Below, piece by piece: positions 8,424 to 15,859 of a DNA stretch of 34,412 nt (its first letter is position 1; each line of letters begins with the position of its first letter). The stretch spans positions 1 through 34,412 of the forward strand of contig JANQNY010000014.1 in NCBI GenBank assembly GCA_028279345.1. The letters run 5' to 3'. The position numbers were made by a program, and so were the translations under genes. The notes beneath the pieces were generated by a model. It was not told the DNA's origin, did no database searches, and saw nothing but the letters and a program-made list of their open reading frames with translations. The stretch is from Geminicoccaceae bacterium (lineage in GTDB: Bacteria > Pseudomonadota > Alphaproteobacteria > Geminicoccales > Geminicoccaceae).

Positions 8424-9218
8424 TTAGCGTTGGCGGCACGCGTCCAGGAGAGCGAGCAGCGCTGCAGCGATGGGTCCCGGATGGCTGACCGGGGAAAGGT
8501 GTGCCGCGCCGGCGATCTCTTCCACCGAGACACCGCCGATGTTGCGGACCAAGCTGTGAGCTTGGCGGCGTCGCGCTCCTGGCTCGGCCGAGCCGAGCAT
8601 GCACAGCGTCGGCACGCGCACGGCGGCCACCGCGTCGTCGACACGGGCACCTGCTAGAGCGTGCAGTCCCACGTCGTAGGCCGCGCGCGGTGTCCGCGTC
8701 AGCATCATTCGCCAGCCGCGCACTTCGTCGGCGCGCTGGTCTCGAAACGGCTCAGCGAACCAGGTCCGCATGACATCGTCGGCAATCCCGTCGAGGCCCT
8801 CGGAGCGCGACCGCCGCAGCTTGGCTTGGGCATCTACCGATGCTGCGCGATCTTCCACAGTGCCCAGCAAACACAGCCCCGAAACGAGCTCCGGTCGGCG
8901 CTGGCTGAGCATCAGCGCCGTGAGACCGCCAAGACCAAGGCCACAAATGGTGCTCGGTCCCGTGTCGAGCTGGTCGAGTAGACCAGCTAGGTCGTCGGTA
9001 AGGTCGTCTAGGCTGGCGCCGCCGGCGCCTAGGTCGCTCAGCCCATGACCGCGCTGGTCATAGCGGATGACGAAGCAGCGCTCCTCGAGATAGGCGACGA
9101 CCCGCTCCCAGAGCCGCAGATCGGCGCCGAGCGTGTTGCTCATCACGAGCGTGGGCGCGCTGCGGTTCCCGTCACGCCTGGCGTGGACGAGGACTGCGCC
9201 GACGCGCACGAAGTCCAT
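8424..9218 (-). CDS. PcaD-like alpha/beta hydrolase with substituted nucleophile
   Basis: The 264-residue protein aligns by eye with 3-oxoadipate enol-lactonase-type hydrolases: VMSNTLGADLRLWERV, the RYDQRGHGLSD segment and a C-terminal GAAHLSPVSHPG with His240. The nucleophile elbow, however, reads CGLGLGG, so the expected serine is Gly95 (GGT codon, plus-strand 8934-8936). The usual acid Asp position reads SAEPG, with Glu212. It is therefore probably not a working serine hydrolase. It could be a pseudoenzyme or an early pseudogene, and it lies beside the clearly decayed ABC remnant. The frame is otherwise intact. No other beta-ketoadipate pathway genes are nearby. Confidence 0.75.
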   Translation of the reverse strand: MDFVRVGAVLVHARRDGNRSAPTLVMSNTLGADLRLWERVVAYLEERCFVIRYDQRGHGLSDLGAGGASLDDLTDDLAGLLDQLDTGPSTICGLGLGGLTALMLSQRRPELVSGLCLLGTVEDRAASVDAQAKLRRSRSEGLDGIADDVMRTWFAEPFRDQRADEVRGWRMMLTRTPRAAYDVGLHALAGARVDDAVAAVRVPTLCMLGSAEPGARRRQAHSLVRNIGGVSVEEIAGAAHLSPVSHPGPIAAALLALLDACRQR

Positions 9219-9376
9219 TGCTAGTCTCCAACGTGGAGCGCCGGGCGATGCCGAGCCGCTTCAAACGGAATGGCTAGCGCAAAAATTGAAATCTCTGCAT
9301 GAATATCGCGAATCGCGAGAGTACAGGCGCCGTCTCTCCAGTCAACGGCGCGCAGGTAGATACGTCGTGGAAAATG

Positions 9377-9772
9377 TCACTGCGGCGGCGCAACCACCAG
9401 CCACGTGACCACGCACGCCAAGAGCAGGGTAGCACTGGTGACAATGAGCCCAGCGATGCGCAACGCCTGATCCAAGCGCGGCACGTCCAGGGCCATGTCG
9501 TTTGCTCTCGCGGAAGCGCTTTCCGCGGCATGCCTCGCTGCTTCAATCCGGTGAGTGGCGACCGGTGTAGGAAGGCGCGTGACGTCGTTTGCCCCCGCTT
9601 GCTCCGGCAGCCGCTGCGTGAACACCTGCACGGGCTTCGTCTCAACAGCTCCGACGGCCAAGTCCACAGCGCTGAGAGCTGCTCCTGGGTCAGTCGACTG
9701 CGTGCTGCGAGCTGCCGGCGCGCTGGGCGGAGGCGCACTGTGGGCAAAAAGATCGAGAGCCTGTTTGGGCAT
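9377..9772 (-). CDS. small protein with C-terminal membrane anchor, unknown function
   Basis: The 131-residue ORF begins MPKQALDLFA, then has a proline/alanine/serine-rich polar part. It ends in one strong hydrophobic helix (about residues 106-127, RIAGLIVTSATLLLACVVTW). No signal peptide is visible, so it would be a tail-anchored or C-terminally anchored inner-membrane protein facing the cytoplasm. I do not recognise a family. No good ribosome site precedes the ATG. A perfect CtrA-type site 61-77 bases upstream of the ATG is the main argument that the gene is real and possibly tied to the cell cycle or motility. Confidence 0.5.
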   Translation of the reverse strand: MPKQALDLFAHSAPPPSAPAARSTQSTDPGAALSAVDLAVGAVETKPVQVFTQRLPEQAGANDVTRLPTPVATHRIEAARHAAESASARANDMALDVPRLDQALRIAGLIVTSATLLLACVVTWLVVAPPQ

Positions 9773-9833
9773 CGACGTAGCTTTACATTACTATAGATCT
9801 GCTGATCGTATGAAGCATCATCGTTGTCAAGGC

Positions 9834-9849
9834 TTAACCTTGTCTTAAC
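9834..9849 (-). promoter_or_regulatory. CtrA-type binding site (TTAA-N7-TTAA)
   Basis: TTAA at 9834-9837 and TTAA at 9845-9848 are separated by exactly seven bases and followed by C at 9849, matching the alphaproteobacterial CtrA consensus TTAA-N7-TTAAC. The site lies between the 3' end of ccoP and the start of the small membrane protein at 9772, so the latter is the likely target. A TTGACA on the minus strand at 9823-9828 could contribute to a promoter. The motif is short and could occur by chance, but in GC-rich DNA that is uncommon. Confidence 0.55.
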
Positions 9850-9908
9850 GCGCGCACAAATGCTTGGAGTCTGCGAAGATACTTGCCAACTCAGGCGATG
9901 GCTTTTTG

Positions 9909-10787
9909 CTACTGACCACCACCTAGACTATGCACGTATAACGAGACCATCTTGATCGCGGCGGGGTCCAGACGGTCGATCCAGCCCGGCATCACGCCGT
10001 GGCGCGGTTGCCATAGCTGCCGCTCGATTTCCTCGTAGCTGCCACCATAGAGCCAAATCGCGTCGGTCAGATTGGGGGCGCCCAGATCGCTCATCCCCTT
10101 GCCGTCCTCCCCGTGGCAGGCGCTGCACTGCTCGGCGAAGATGACGCCGCCAGACTCGACCAGAGCGGGGTCTTCTGGCTCGGCGTCGGATAGTGTGAGC
10201 ACGTAGTTGGTGACCGCAGCGATCTCCTCGCCGGTCAGGAGACCATCTGAACCGTAGTTGGGCATGAGCGAAAACCGCGCGTCCAGCTCGTACTCCTGAT
10301 TGCGGACGCCGTAGACGACCGTCTGCTGGATGGCATCGAGCGTTCCACCCCAGAGCCACGCATCATCGGCGAGAATGGGGTAGTTCAGCTGACCGCTGCC
10401 GCCGACGCCGTGGCAAGGCGCGCAATTGTCGGCAAAGACGATGCGGCCTCCGGTGAGCGCGTAGTTCAGGAGGTCCGGATCACTCTGGATGTCGTCGAGG
10501 TTGGCATCGACGATCTGCTGGTTGATGGCGGCGCGGGCAGACTGGGCTTCGGCGATGCTCGCTTCGACACTTTCACGCGCCGTGGACCCCGTGAGCCCGG
10601 TCGTCGCGCCGGGACCGTAGGGGATCGCCGGGAAGAGGATGAACCAGACGACCGAAAACGCTATGGTTGCATAGAAGGTGTAAACCCACCAGCTCGGCAG
10701 CGGTGTGTTCAGCTCCTTGATGCCGTCCCATTCATGGCCGGTGGTCTCGACACCCGTGACGGGGTCCTTCTCGGGCTTGCCCGCCAT
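9909..10787 (-). CDS. ccoP: cbb3-type cytochrome c oxidase subunit III (dihaem)
   Basis: The 292-residue protein has one N-terminal membrane helix (about residues 33-56, WWVYTFYATIAFSVVWFILF) and two class I cytochrome c domains with CAPCH at 122-126 and CSACH at 221-225. Methionine ligands are likely in FSLMPNYG and HGVMPGW. It passes electrons from soluble or membrane cytochromes c to CcoO/CcoN at the periplasmic side. Its ATG starts one base after the ccoQ stop. It is the last gene of ccoNOQP. The assembly genes ccoGHIS do not follow in this window. Confidence 0.96.
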   Translation of the reverse strand: MAGKPEKDPVTGVETTGHEWDGIKELNTPLPSWWVYTFYATIAFSVVWFILFPAIPYGPGATTGLTGSTARESVEASIAEAQSARAAINQQIVDANLDDIQSDPDLLNYALTGGRIVFADNCAPCHGVGGSGQLNYPILADDAWLWGGTLDAIQQTVVYGVRNQEYELDARFSLMPNYGSDGLLTGEEIAAVTNYVLTLSDAEPEDPALVESGGVIFAEQCSACHGEDGKGMSDLGAPNLTDAIWLYGGSYEEIERQLWQPRHGVMPGWIDRLDPAAIKMVSLYVHSLGGGQ

Positions 10788-10788
10788 C

Positions 10789-10944
10789 TCAGCTTTCCTC
10801 CTCCTTGAACGGAATGCGTCCGCGCTCTTCCCACTTCTTCCGATTGCTCGGCTTGAACGCCCACCAGACGATTCCGAGGAAGATGAGCATCATGCCCACC
10901 AGCCAGAACTCGTAGAGCGCATTCATCAGGCCGCCGTTTTCCAC
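10789..10944 (-). CDS. ccoQ: cbb3-type cytochrome c oxidase subunit CcoQ/FixQ
   Basis: A 51-residue membrane protein with one helix (EFWLVGMMLIFLGIVWWAF) followed by a basic/acidic tail, KPSNRKKWEE through EEES, is typical of CcoQ, which stabilises the cbb3 complex. GTG 10944 is chosen because AGGAG at 10951-10955 lies six bases upstream. A downstream ATG at 10926 would give a 45-residue form. The ribosome site overlaps the ccoO stop codon, and the stop lies one base before ccoP, so the operon is tightly packed. Confidence 0.9.
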   Translation of the reverse strand: MENGGLMNALYEFWLVGMMLIFLGIVWWAFKPSNRKKWEERGRIPFKEEES

Positions 10945-10953
10945 CGCCCGCTC

Positions 10954-11685
10954 CTAGTGCTGACGTAGCACGGCAGGATCGACGTCACTGAAATCGACCA
11001 TGCGCCCGAGGATCTGCAGGTAGGCGACGAGTGCGTCCATCTCCGTAAGCCGGGCGGGATCGCCGTCGAGATCGCCGACCGTGGCCTTCGGATAGCGCGC
11101 TTGAACCGCTTGCCAATCGCCGTCCGGACTAGCTTGGTTCCGCATGTCGAAGGCGGCGCTCGCGATCATCTCGTCGTCATAGGGCACGCCAACGCGACGC
11201 AAGGCAATCAGATGGGCAGCGTAGCTTTCCGGCTCGAGCTCGCCGTCGAGCAGGAATGCATAGGGTGGCATGATGCTCTCAGGCACGACCGCCCTCGGGT
11301 CCAGCAGGTGCGCGACGTGCCACTCGTTCGAATACTTGCCGCCAACCCGCGCGAGGTCGGGGCCGTTGCGCTTCGACCCCCACTGGAAGGGATGGTCGTA
11401 CATGCTCTCGGCGGCGAGACTGTAGTGGCCGTAGCGTTCGACCTCGTCCCGCAGCGCCCGAATCTGCTGACTGTGACAGACGTAGCAGCCCTCGCGGATG
11501 TAGATGTCACGTCCCGCGAGCTCCAGGGGGCTGTAGGGGCGCACGCCTTCGACCCGTTCGATCGTGTTCTCGATCGAAAAGAGGGGTGCGATCTCGACGA
11601 TGCCACCGACAGCGACGACGACGAGAATGCCGGCGGTGAGCGCCACGGTGCGCGTCTCGAAGACTTCGTGCTGCTTCCAGGGCAT
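10954..11685 (-). CDS. ccoO: cbb3-type cytochrome c oxidase subunit II (monohaem)
   Basis: The 243-residue protein has an N-terminal anchor helix (about residues 13-34) and one covalent haem c site, CYVCH at 67-71, in the context [14 protein letters not shown], the FixO/CcoO signature. It relays electrons from CcoP to the catalytic subunit. The segment [18 protein letters not shown] and a methionine in [10 protein letters not shown] (likely axial ligand) are also typical. It starts 12 bases after the ccoN stop, consistent with one transcript. Confidence 0.96.
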   Translation of the reverse strand: MPWKQHEVFETRTVALTAGILVVVAVGGIVEIAPLFSIENTIERVEGVRPYSPLELAGRDIYIREGCYVCHSQQIRALRDEVERYGHYSLAAESMYDHPFQWGSKRNGPDLARVGGKYSNEWHVAHLLDPRAVVPESIMPPYAFLLDGELEPESYAAHLIALRRVGVPYDDEMIASAAFDMRNQASPDGDWQAVQARYPKATVGDLDGDPARLTEMDALVAYLQILGRMVDFSDVDPAVLRQH

Positions 11686-11697
11686 CGGACGCGCTCC

Positions 11698-13176
11698 TCA
11701 CTCGGCCGGAACGGCGGCGGGCGCGCCCGCGTCGACCTTTTCGGTCGCGACGTCGCCACGGGCCGTTCGCCACAAATTGTAGACCATGATCAGGGCGCCG
11801 ATCAGGAACAGCACGCCGCCCAGCGCCCGGATGACGTAGAAGGGGTGCATCGCCTCCACCGTTTCGATGAAGGAGAACTGCAGGAAGCCGAGGCTGTCAT
11901 AGGCGCGCCACATCAGGCCCTGCATGATGCCCGACACCCACATCGAGGTGATGTAGAGGACGATCCCCAAGGTCGCGATCCAGAAGTGCCACTCGACAAG
12001 CCGCAGGCTGTAGAGCCCCTGCCGCCGCCACAGCTTGGGCACGAGGTAGTACATTGCGCCGAAGCTGACGAAGGCGACCCAGCCCAAGGCACCGGAGTGC
12101 ACGTGGCCGACGGTCCAGTCGGTGTAGTGCGAGAGCGCGTTGACCTGACGGATCGACATCATCGGGCCCTCGAACGTGCTCATTCCGTAAAAGGCGACGG
12201 AAACGACGAGGAACCGCAGTACCGGGTCGGTGCGGAGCTTGTCCCAGGCCCCAGAGAGCGTCATCAGGCCGTTGATCATGCCGCCCCAGGACGGCATCCA
12301 GAGCATGATAGAGAAGGTCATGCCCAGCACCTGCGCCCAGTCGGGCAGAGCCGTGTAGTGCAGGTGGTGCGGACCCGCCCAGATGTACAAGAAGATCAAC
12401 GCCCAAAAATGCACGATCGATAGGCGGTAAGAGTAAATCGGTCGTTCTGCCTGCTTCGGCACGAAATAGTACATGATGCCGAGAAAGCCTGCCGTAAGGA
12501 AAAAACCGACGGCATTGTGCCCGTACCACCATTGCGTCATCGCGTCCTGGACGCCGGCGAACAGCGGATAGCTCTTGGGACCCCCAAATGACACCGGCAT
12601 CGCCAGGTTGTTGACGATATGCAGCATCGCGACGGTGACGATGAAGGCGAGATAGAACCAGTTCGCCACATAGATGTGGCTCTCGCGCCTGGTCATCAGG
12701 GTCCCGGCAAAGGCGACCAAGTAGGCAACCCAGACGATGGTCAGCCAGATGTCGACGTACCACTCGGGCTCGGCGTATTCCTTGGATTGCGTGATGCCGA
12801 GCAAGTAGCCCGAGGCCGCGAGCACGATGAAGAGCTGATAGCCAACGAAGATGAAGAGCGCCAAATACTGGCCGCCGAACAGTCGTTGTCGACAGGTGCG
12901 CTGGACCACATAGAGCGACGTGGCAATCAGCGCGTTGCCACCGAAGGCGAAGATGACTGCCGAGGTGTGAACCGGCCGCAGCCTGCCGAAATTCAGCCAA
13001 GCCGGGCCGAAATTGAGCTCGGGGTAGGCTAGCTGGAAGGCGATGAAGGTGCCGGCGATGAAGCCCACGACGCCCCAGAAGATGGTCGCGATGACGAACC
13101 AGCGAACCACGTTCTCGACGTAGTCCGTGCTTCGTGATTGGGCGACCGGGCCGGTCGTGGCAGCAAGCGTCGACAT
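11698..13176 (-). CDS. ccoN: cbb3-type cytochrome c oxidase catalytic subunit I
   Basis: This is a 492-residue haem-copper oxidase subunit with about 12 membrane helices. Visible haem/CuB ligand regions are [11 protein letters not shown] (low-spin haem His), [11 protein letters not shown] (CuB His), [13 protein letters not shown] (two CuB His) and [12 protein letters not shown] (haem b3 and low-spin haem His). It reduces oxygen to water at high affinity and pumps protons. The ATG at 13176 follows GGAGG at a normal distance. The frame stays open upstream to 13494, but the extension overlaps the divergent gene and is not CcoN-like. A perfect FNR-type box lies 133 bases upstream, in keeping with induction under low oxygen. 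Confidence 0.97.
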   Translation of the reverse strand: MSTLAATTGPVAQSRSTDYVENVVRWFVIATIFWGVVGFIAGTFIAFQLAYPELNFGPAWLNFGRLRPVHTSAVIFAFGGNALIATSLYVVQRTCRQRLFGGQYLALFIFVGYQLFIVLAASGYLLGITQSKEYAEPEWYVDIWLTIVWVAYLVAFAGTLMTRRESHIYVANWFYLAFIVTVAMLHIVNNLAMPVSFGGPKSYPLFAGVQDAMTQWWYGHNAVGFFLTAGFLGIMYYFVPKQAERPIYSYRLSIVHFWALIFLYIWAGPHHLHYTALPDWAQVLGMTFSIMLWMPSWGGMINGLMTLSGAWDKLRTDPVLRFLVVSVAFYGMSTFEGPMMSIRQVNALSHYTDWTVGHVHSGALGWVAFVSFGAMYYLVPKLWRRQGLYSLRLVEWHFWIATLGIVLYITSMWVSGIMQGLMWRAYDSLGFLQFSFIETVEAMHPFYVIRALGGVLFLIGALIMVYNLWRTARGDVATEKVDAGAPAAVPAE

Positions 13177-13308
13177 GGGTCCTCCAAACGGCAGCCGAAC
13201 GGGGAGGCCCGATCTCTCGCTCGCTGAAGTCGCCGATTGGACGACCGGCAACCGACCCCCCTCGGTGCAGCGGCGCCTTGCCAATGGCCTCGCCCCGCAC
13301 ACGCGACC

Positions 13309-13322
13309 TTGATGTGGATCAA
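13309..13322. promoter_or_regulatory. FNR/Anr/FixK-type box
   Basis: TTGATGTGGATCAA is an exact match to the palindromic consensus TTGAT-N4-ATCAA. It lies in the divergent gap between ccoN (ATG 13176) and the DUF2189 gene (ATG 13376). Such boxes activate cbb3 operons at low oxygen in many proteobacteria. Its centre (13315.5) and TATGCA at 13342-13347 would also suit a class II promoter for the plus-strand gene, so the one site may serve both directions. Confidence 0.82.
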
Positions 13323-13375
13323 CAACCCCGCTTTGTGGAACTATGCATAGGTGGAAGCACCTGGGGGAGGCGCAC

Positions 13376-14188
13376 ATGGCCGAGACCGTTCCAGCGTACG
13401 CCAAGCCGCGCGCGGCGATCCGTCGGGTCGACCTCGACCGGCCGTGGCGGTGGTTGGCCGCGGGGTGGCAAGATTTGATGGCGGCACCGGTCACTTCGCT
13501 CAGCTACGGCGTGGTCTTCGCCGTGGCCGGCTACCTGATCACCGCCGGCCTGTTCCTCGCGGATGTCTTCTACCTCGTTCTGCCGATCACGGCGGGCTTC
13601 TTGATCATCGGGCCCATCGCCTGCACCGGCTTCTACGAGATCAGTCGCCAGCGGGCGCTCGGCCGACCCGTGTCGCTCGGCGAGGTGTTCGGCGCCTGGC
13701 GACGCAATCCCTCGCAAATCGCGCTGATGGGGGTCGCGCTGCTGCTCGTCCTGATCCTCTGGGCGCGGATCGCCGCGCTCATCTTCATGCTCTACTACGG
13801 GATCGGCAATGTTCCCTCGATCGACAACCTGCTGGTCGAGACCTTCCTGCAGCCGAGCTCCATTCCGTTCCTGATCTTCGGCACCGCGGTCGGCGCGGTG
13901 CTCGCGGCGGGCACGTTCGCCATCAGCGCCGTTTCGATCCCCCTCCTCCTGGACCGTCCCGATGCCAACGTGATCGAGGCGATGGCCACGAGCGTCCAGG
14001 CCGTCGCCGTCAACGCCAAGGCGATGGCGCTCTGGGGCTTGCTGATCGTGCTCTTCACGAGTGCGGGCCTCGCCACGCTGTATCTGGGGCTCATCGTCGC
14101 GCTACCGCTCATTGGCCATGCGACCTGGCATTCGTACAAGGATCTCGTCGAACTGCCCGGCTCGGCCGAACCGACGGGCCAAGCTTGA
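13376..14188 (+). CDS. DUF2189-family integral membrane protein
   Basis: The 270-residue protein has about six predicted membrane helices, after a polar N terminus containing [20 protein letters not shown], which is characteristic of DUF2189. ATG 13376 follows GGGGGAGG. A longer start at 13343 is less likely. Members of this family are often found near respiratory oxidase genes, and here the gene diverges from ccoNOQP across a shared FNR-type box. Its biochemical role is not known. A part in oxidase assembly or membrane homeostasis is inference from context. A 57-residue membrane protein follows 16 bases after its stop. Confidence 0.75.
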   Translation: MAETVPAYAKPRAAIRRVDLDRPWRWLAAGWQDLMAAPVTSLSYGVVFAVAGYLITAGLFLADVFYLVLPITAGFLIIGPIACTGFYEISRQRALGRPVSLGEVFGAWRRNPSQIALMGVALLLVLILWARIAALIFMLYYGIGNVPSIDNLLVETFLQPSSIPFLIFGTAVGAVLAAGTFAISAVSIPLLLDRPDANVIEAMATSVQAVAVNAKAMALWGLLIVLFTSAGLATLYLGLIVALPLIGHATWHSYKDLVELPGSAEPTGQA

Positions 14189-14204
14189 GAGAGGAGCGGC
14201 GCGG

Positions 14205-14378
14205 ATGGGCGTTTGGTACTTTGGTGCGGCGATGGGGTTGCTGGCGTTTTTGGGCCTCGTCATGGCGAGCTTCGCTACCAGCGGCGTGTTTTACGGCACC
14301 GGGCTGGCGTTGTTCGCCTTCGGCTTCGTTGCGATCTTCTGGCTGATCCGCCGCGGCACGGCGCCAAGCCACGACTAG
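14205..14378 (+). CDS. small two-helix membrane protein (57 aa)
   Basis: The ORF encodes MGVWYFGAAM followed by two hydrophobic segments (about residues 6-25 and 29-48) and a basic tail ending TAPSHD. GAGAGGAG at about 14188-14195 precedes ATG 14205. It follows the DUF2189 gene closely and is probably cotranscribed with it. I do not recognise a named family. Small membrane proteins near oxidases sometimes act as accessory subunits, but nothing in the sequence proves this. Confidence 0.65.
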   Translation: MGVWYFGAAMGLLAFLGLVMASFATSGVFYGTGLALFAFGFVAIFWLIRRGTAPSHD

Positions 14379-14400
14379 GCTGGAGGACCGGGCGCCGGAA

Positions 14401-14429
14401 AAAAATAGGGCGCCCGCTCGGACGCCCCG
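14401..14429 (-). terminator. Rho-independent terminator of the lipoprotein gene
   Basis: On the minus strand GGGCGTCC (14429-14422), loop GAGC and GGGCGCCC (14417-14410) form an eight-pair stem with one G-T wobble, followed directly by TATTTTTTT (14409-14401). It lies about 84 bases after the stop of the lipoprotein gene at 14513. GGGCGCC at 14392-14398 could also pair across the A-run, so some activity in the other direction is possible. Confidence 0.85.
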
Positions 14430-14512
14430 GTAGTTGGGTGGACGAGTCGTCGCCACACCATGCCGGGTCGGCGACAACGCACCGGCAGAAGTAGTGCCGG
14501 TTGGTGACAGCT

Positions 14513-15046
14513 TTATGATGGCGGCAGCGATTCGATTACGAGCACAGGAGCGGCTGCGCGGTCCCAGCCGACGCGGACGCGATGCACGGTACCGCACGTA
14601 TCGACCGTCCAGACCTCGGTGGCATCGCCCATGCTTTCTGTCGTCACGACCATGCGCTTGTCACAGGTCCGCTCGCCTACGCGTTCCAGAACTGCCGGGG
14701 CTGCCGAGCGTTGCTCGGCTGGTGTGAATTGCGTGGTACCGGGCAACAGCGCCGTCACCGCCAAATCGCGTCCGCCAGGAGCTTCGGCCACCAAGAAGTT
14801 CAGCCGCCGCGTCGTCGCGCAACGGTCTGCGCGCCACGCCTCCAGCGTCGCCCGGGTCCCTTCAGCGGCGGTGACGTCGACTGGTGTCCAGACGCCCTCG
14901 GCGCACCGGTCGAGCGCTTCAAGATCAAGCGAGCGGACGGTTGCGACGTCCAGCCGCGATGCTTCGGCTGAAGGACTTGAGCCACTATCGAATGCCGCGC
15001 AGGCGGAAAGGAGCAGGCAGAGGGAGATCGCGCCGGATGGATGCAT
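14513..15046 (-). CDS. putative lipoprotein, unknown function
   Basis: The 177-residue protein has a short signal sequence with a lipobox (LLSAC, Cys16), followed by a serine-rich linker. It should be lipid-anchored in the periplasm. The mature part has paired cysteines (for example RCAEG, DRCATTR, ERTCDKR, DTCGTVH) that could form disulphides, and a C-terminal beta-rich stretch. I recognise no domain. A clear terminator follows on the same strand. The 5' end diverges from the MlaC-like gene. Confidence 0.72.
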   Translation of the reverse strand: MHPSGAISLCLLLSACAAFDSGSSPSAEASRLDVATVRSLDLEALDRCAEGVWTPVDVTAAEGTRATLEAWRADRCATTRRLNFLVAEAPGGRDLAVTALLPGTTQFTPAEQRSAAPAVLERVGERTCDKRMVVTTESMGDATEVWTVDTCGTVHRVRVGWDRAAAPVLVIESLPPS

Positions 15047-15199
15047 GGCTGCATGACGCAGGGCGCGGTACGACTGTCAACCCACTGGCGGTACCCGGCG
15101 TCCGATCCGGTGAGATTGCTTGCCTTGAGCCTGCGCATAAGGTTGATCATTCCGCGGTCGAGGCTGCTTCGGCGGTCTTCAGCAAACGGGGGGTCCGAA

Positions 15200-15802
15200 A
15201 TGCTATCCGCCATGCGCTGTCTCTTGCTCACGCTCAGCCTAGTCCTCGGGTTGGCGGCACCAGCCGCGGCTCTCGACGCCGGCCAGGCGGGTACGTTCGT
15301 CGAGAATGTCGCCGATCGAGCCACTGCTGTCCTAGGCGGCGAAGGCAATGTCGGCGAGCAGCGGGCTCAGATCCGCGACATCCTGCTGTCGGCCTTCGAC
15401 CTCACCTACATCGGGCAGCTCGCCCTCGGTCCGCCGTATCGCACTCTCAGCGCCGACCAGCGCGCGGCCTATGATTCGGCGTTCCAGCAGTATGTGCTGG
15501 CGACCTATGCACGCCGGATCGGCGACTATGGCGGCGAGCAGATCGAGGTCGTTGGCGCCCAATCGGCTGGATCGCAAGACGTTAAGGTGCAAACACGCCT
15601 CGTGGGACCCAGGATCCGCGAGCCGGTGGGCATCGACTGGCGTGTCCGCGACCGTTCCGGTACGCCCAAGATCATCGACGTCGAAATCGAAGGTGTCAGC
15701 ATGACGATCTCGCAGCGCAGCGAGTTCGCCTCGATCGTGCAACAGCGCGGCGTCGACGGTCTCATTGCCATGTTGGAAGAGCGCGCCGTCTCGGGGTCGT
15801 AG
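15200..15802 (+). CDS. MlaC/Ttg2D-family periplasmic phospholipid-binding protein
   Basis: The 200-residue protein has a cleavable signal peptide (residues about 1-25, ending APAAALDAG) and the MlaC-type body. Visible features are the helical ENVADRATAVLGG region, LLSAFDLTYIGQLALG, the YDSAFQQYVLATYARRIGDYGGE core and the IDWRVRD and ISQRSEFASIV segments near the C terminus. Family members shuttle phospholipids or sterol-like lipids between membranes. No mlaABDEF genes are adjacent, so it may be an orphan (HpnM-like or stand-alone) copy. ATG 15200 is favoured, with a G-rich ribosome site just upstream. ATG 15212 is an alternative. Confidence 0.82.
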   Translation: MLSAMRCLLLTLSLVLGLAAPAAALDAGQAGTFVENVADRATAVLGGEGNVGEQRAQIRDILLSAFDLTYIGQLALGPPYRTLSADQRAAYDSAFQQYVLATYARRIGDYGGEQIEVVGAQSAGSQDVKVQTRLVGPRIREPVGIDWRVRDRSGTPKIIDVEIEGVSMTISQRSEFASIVQQRGVDGLIAMLEERAVSGS

Positions 15803-15859
15803 GTTCGCGCCTGTTCAGGCGCCACTCGGCTCGGCCCGACGCCGATCTGGGAGAAAAGC

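Noticed and set aside
11101..12423. Long plus-strand frame (440 codons) opposite ccoO/ccoN
   Set aside because: Antisense to unmistakable oxidase genes and low in complexity.
13177..13494. N-terminal extension of ccoN
   Set aside because: It overlaps the divergent DUF2189 gene and the FNR box and is unlike CcoN. ATG 13176 has a strong ribosome site.
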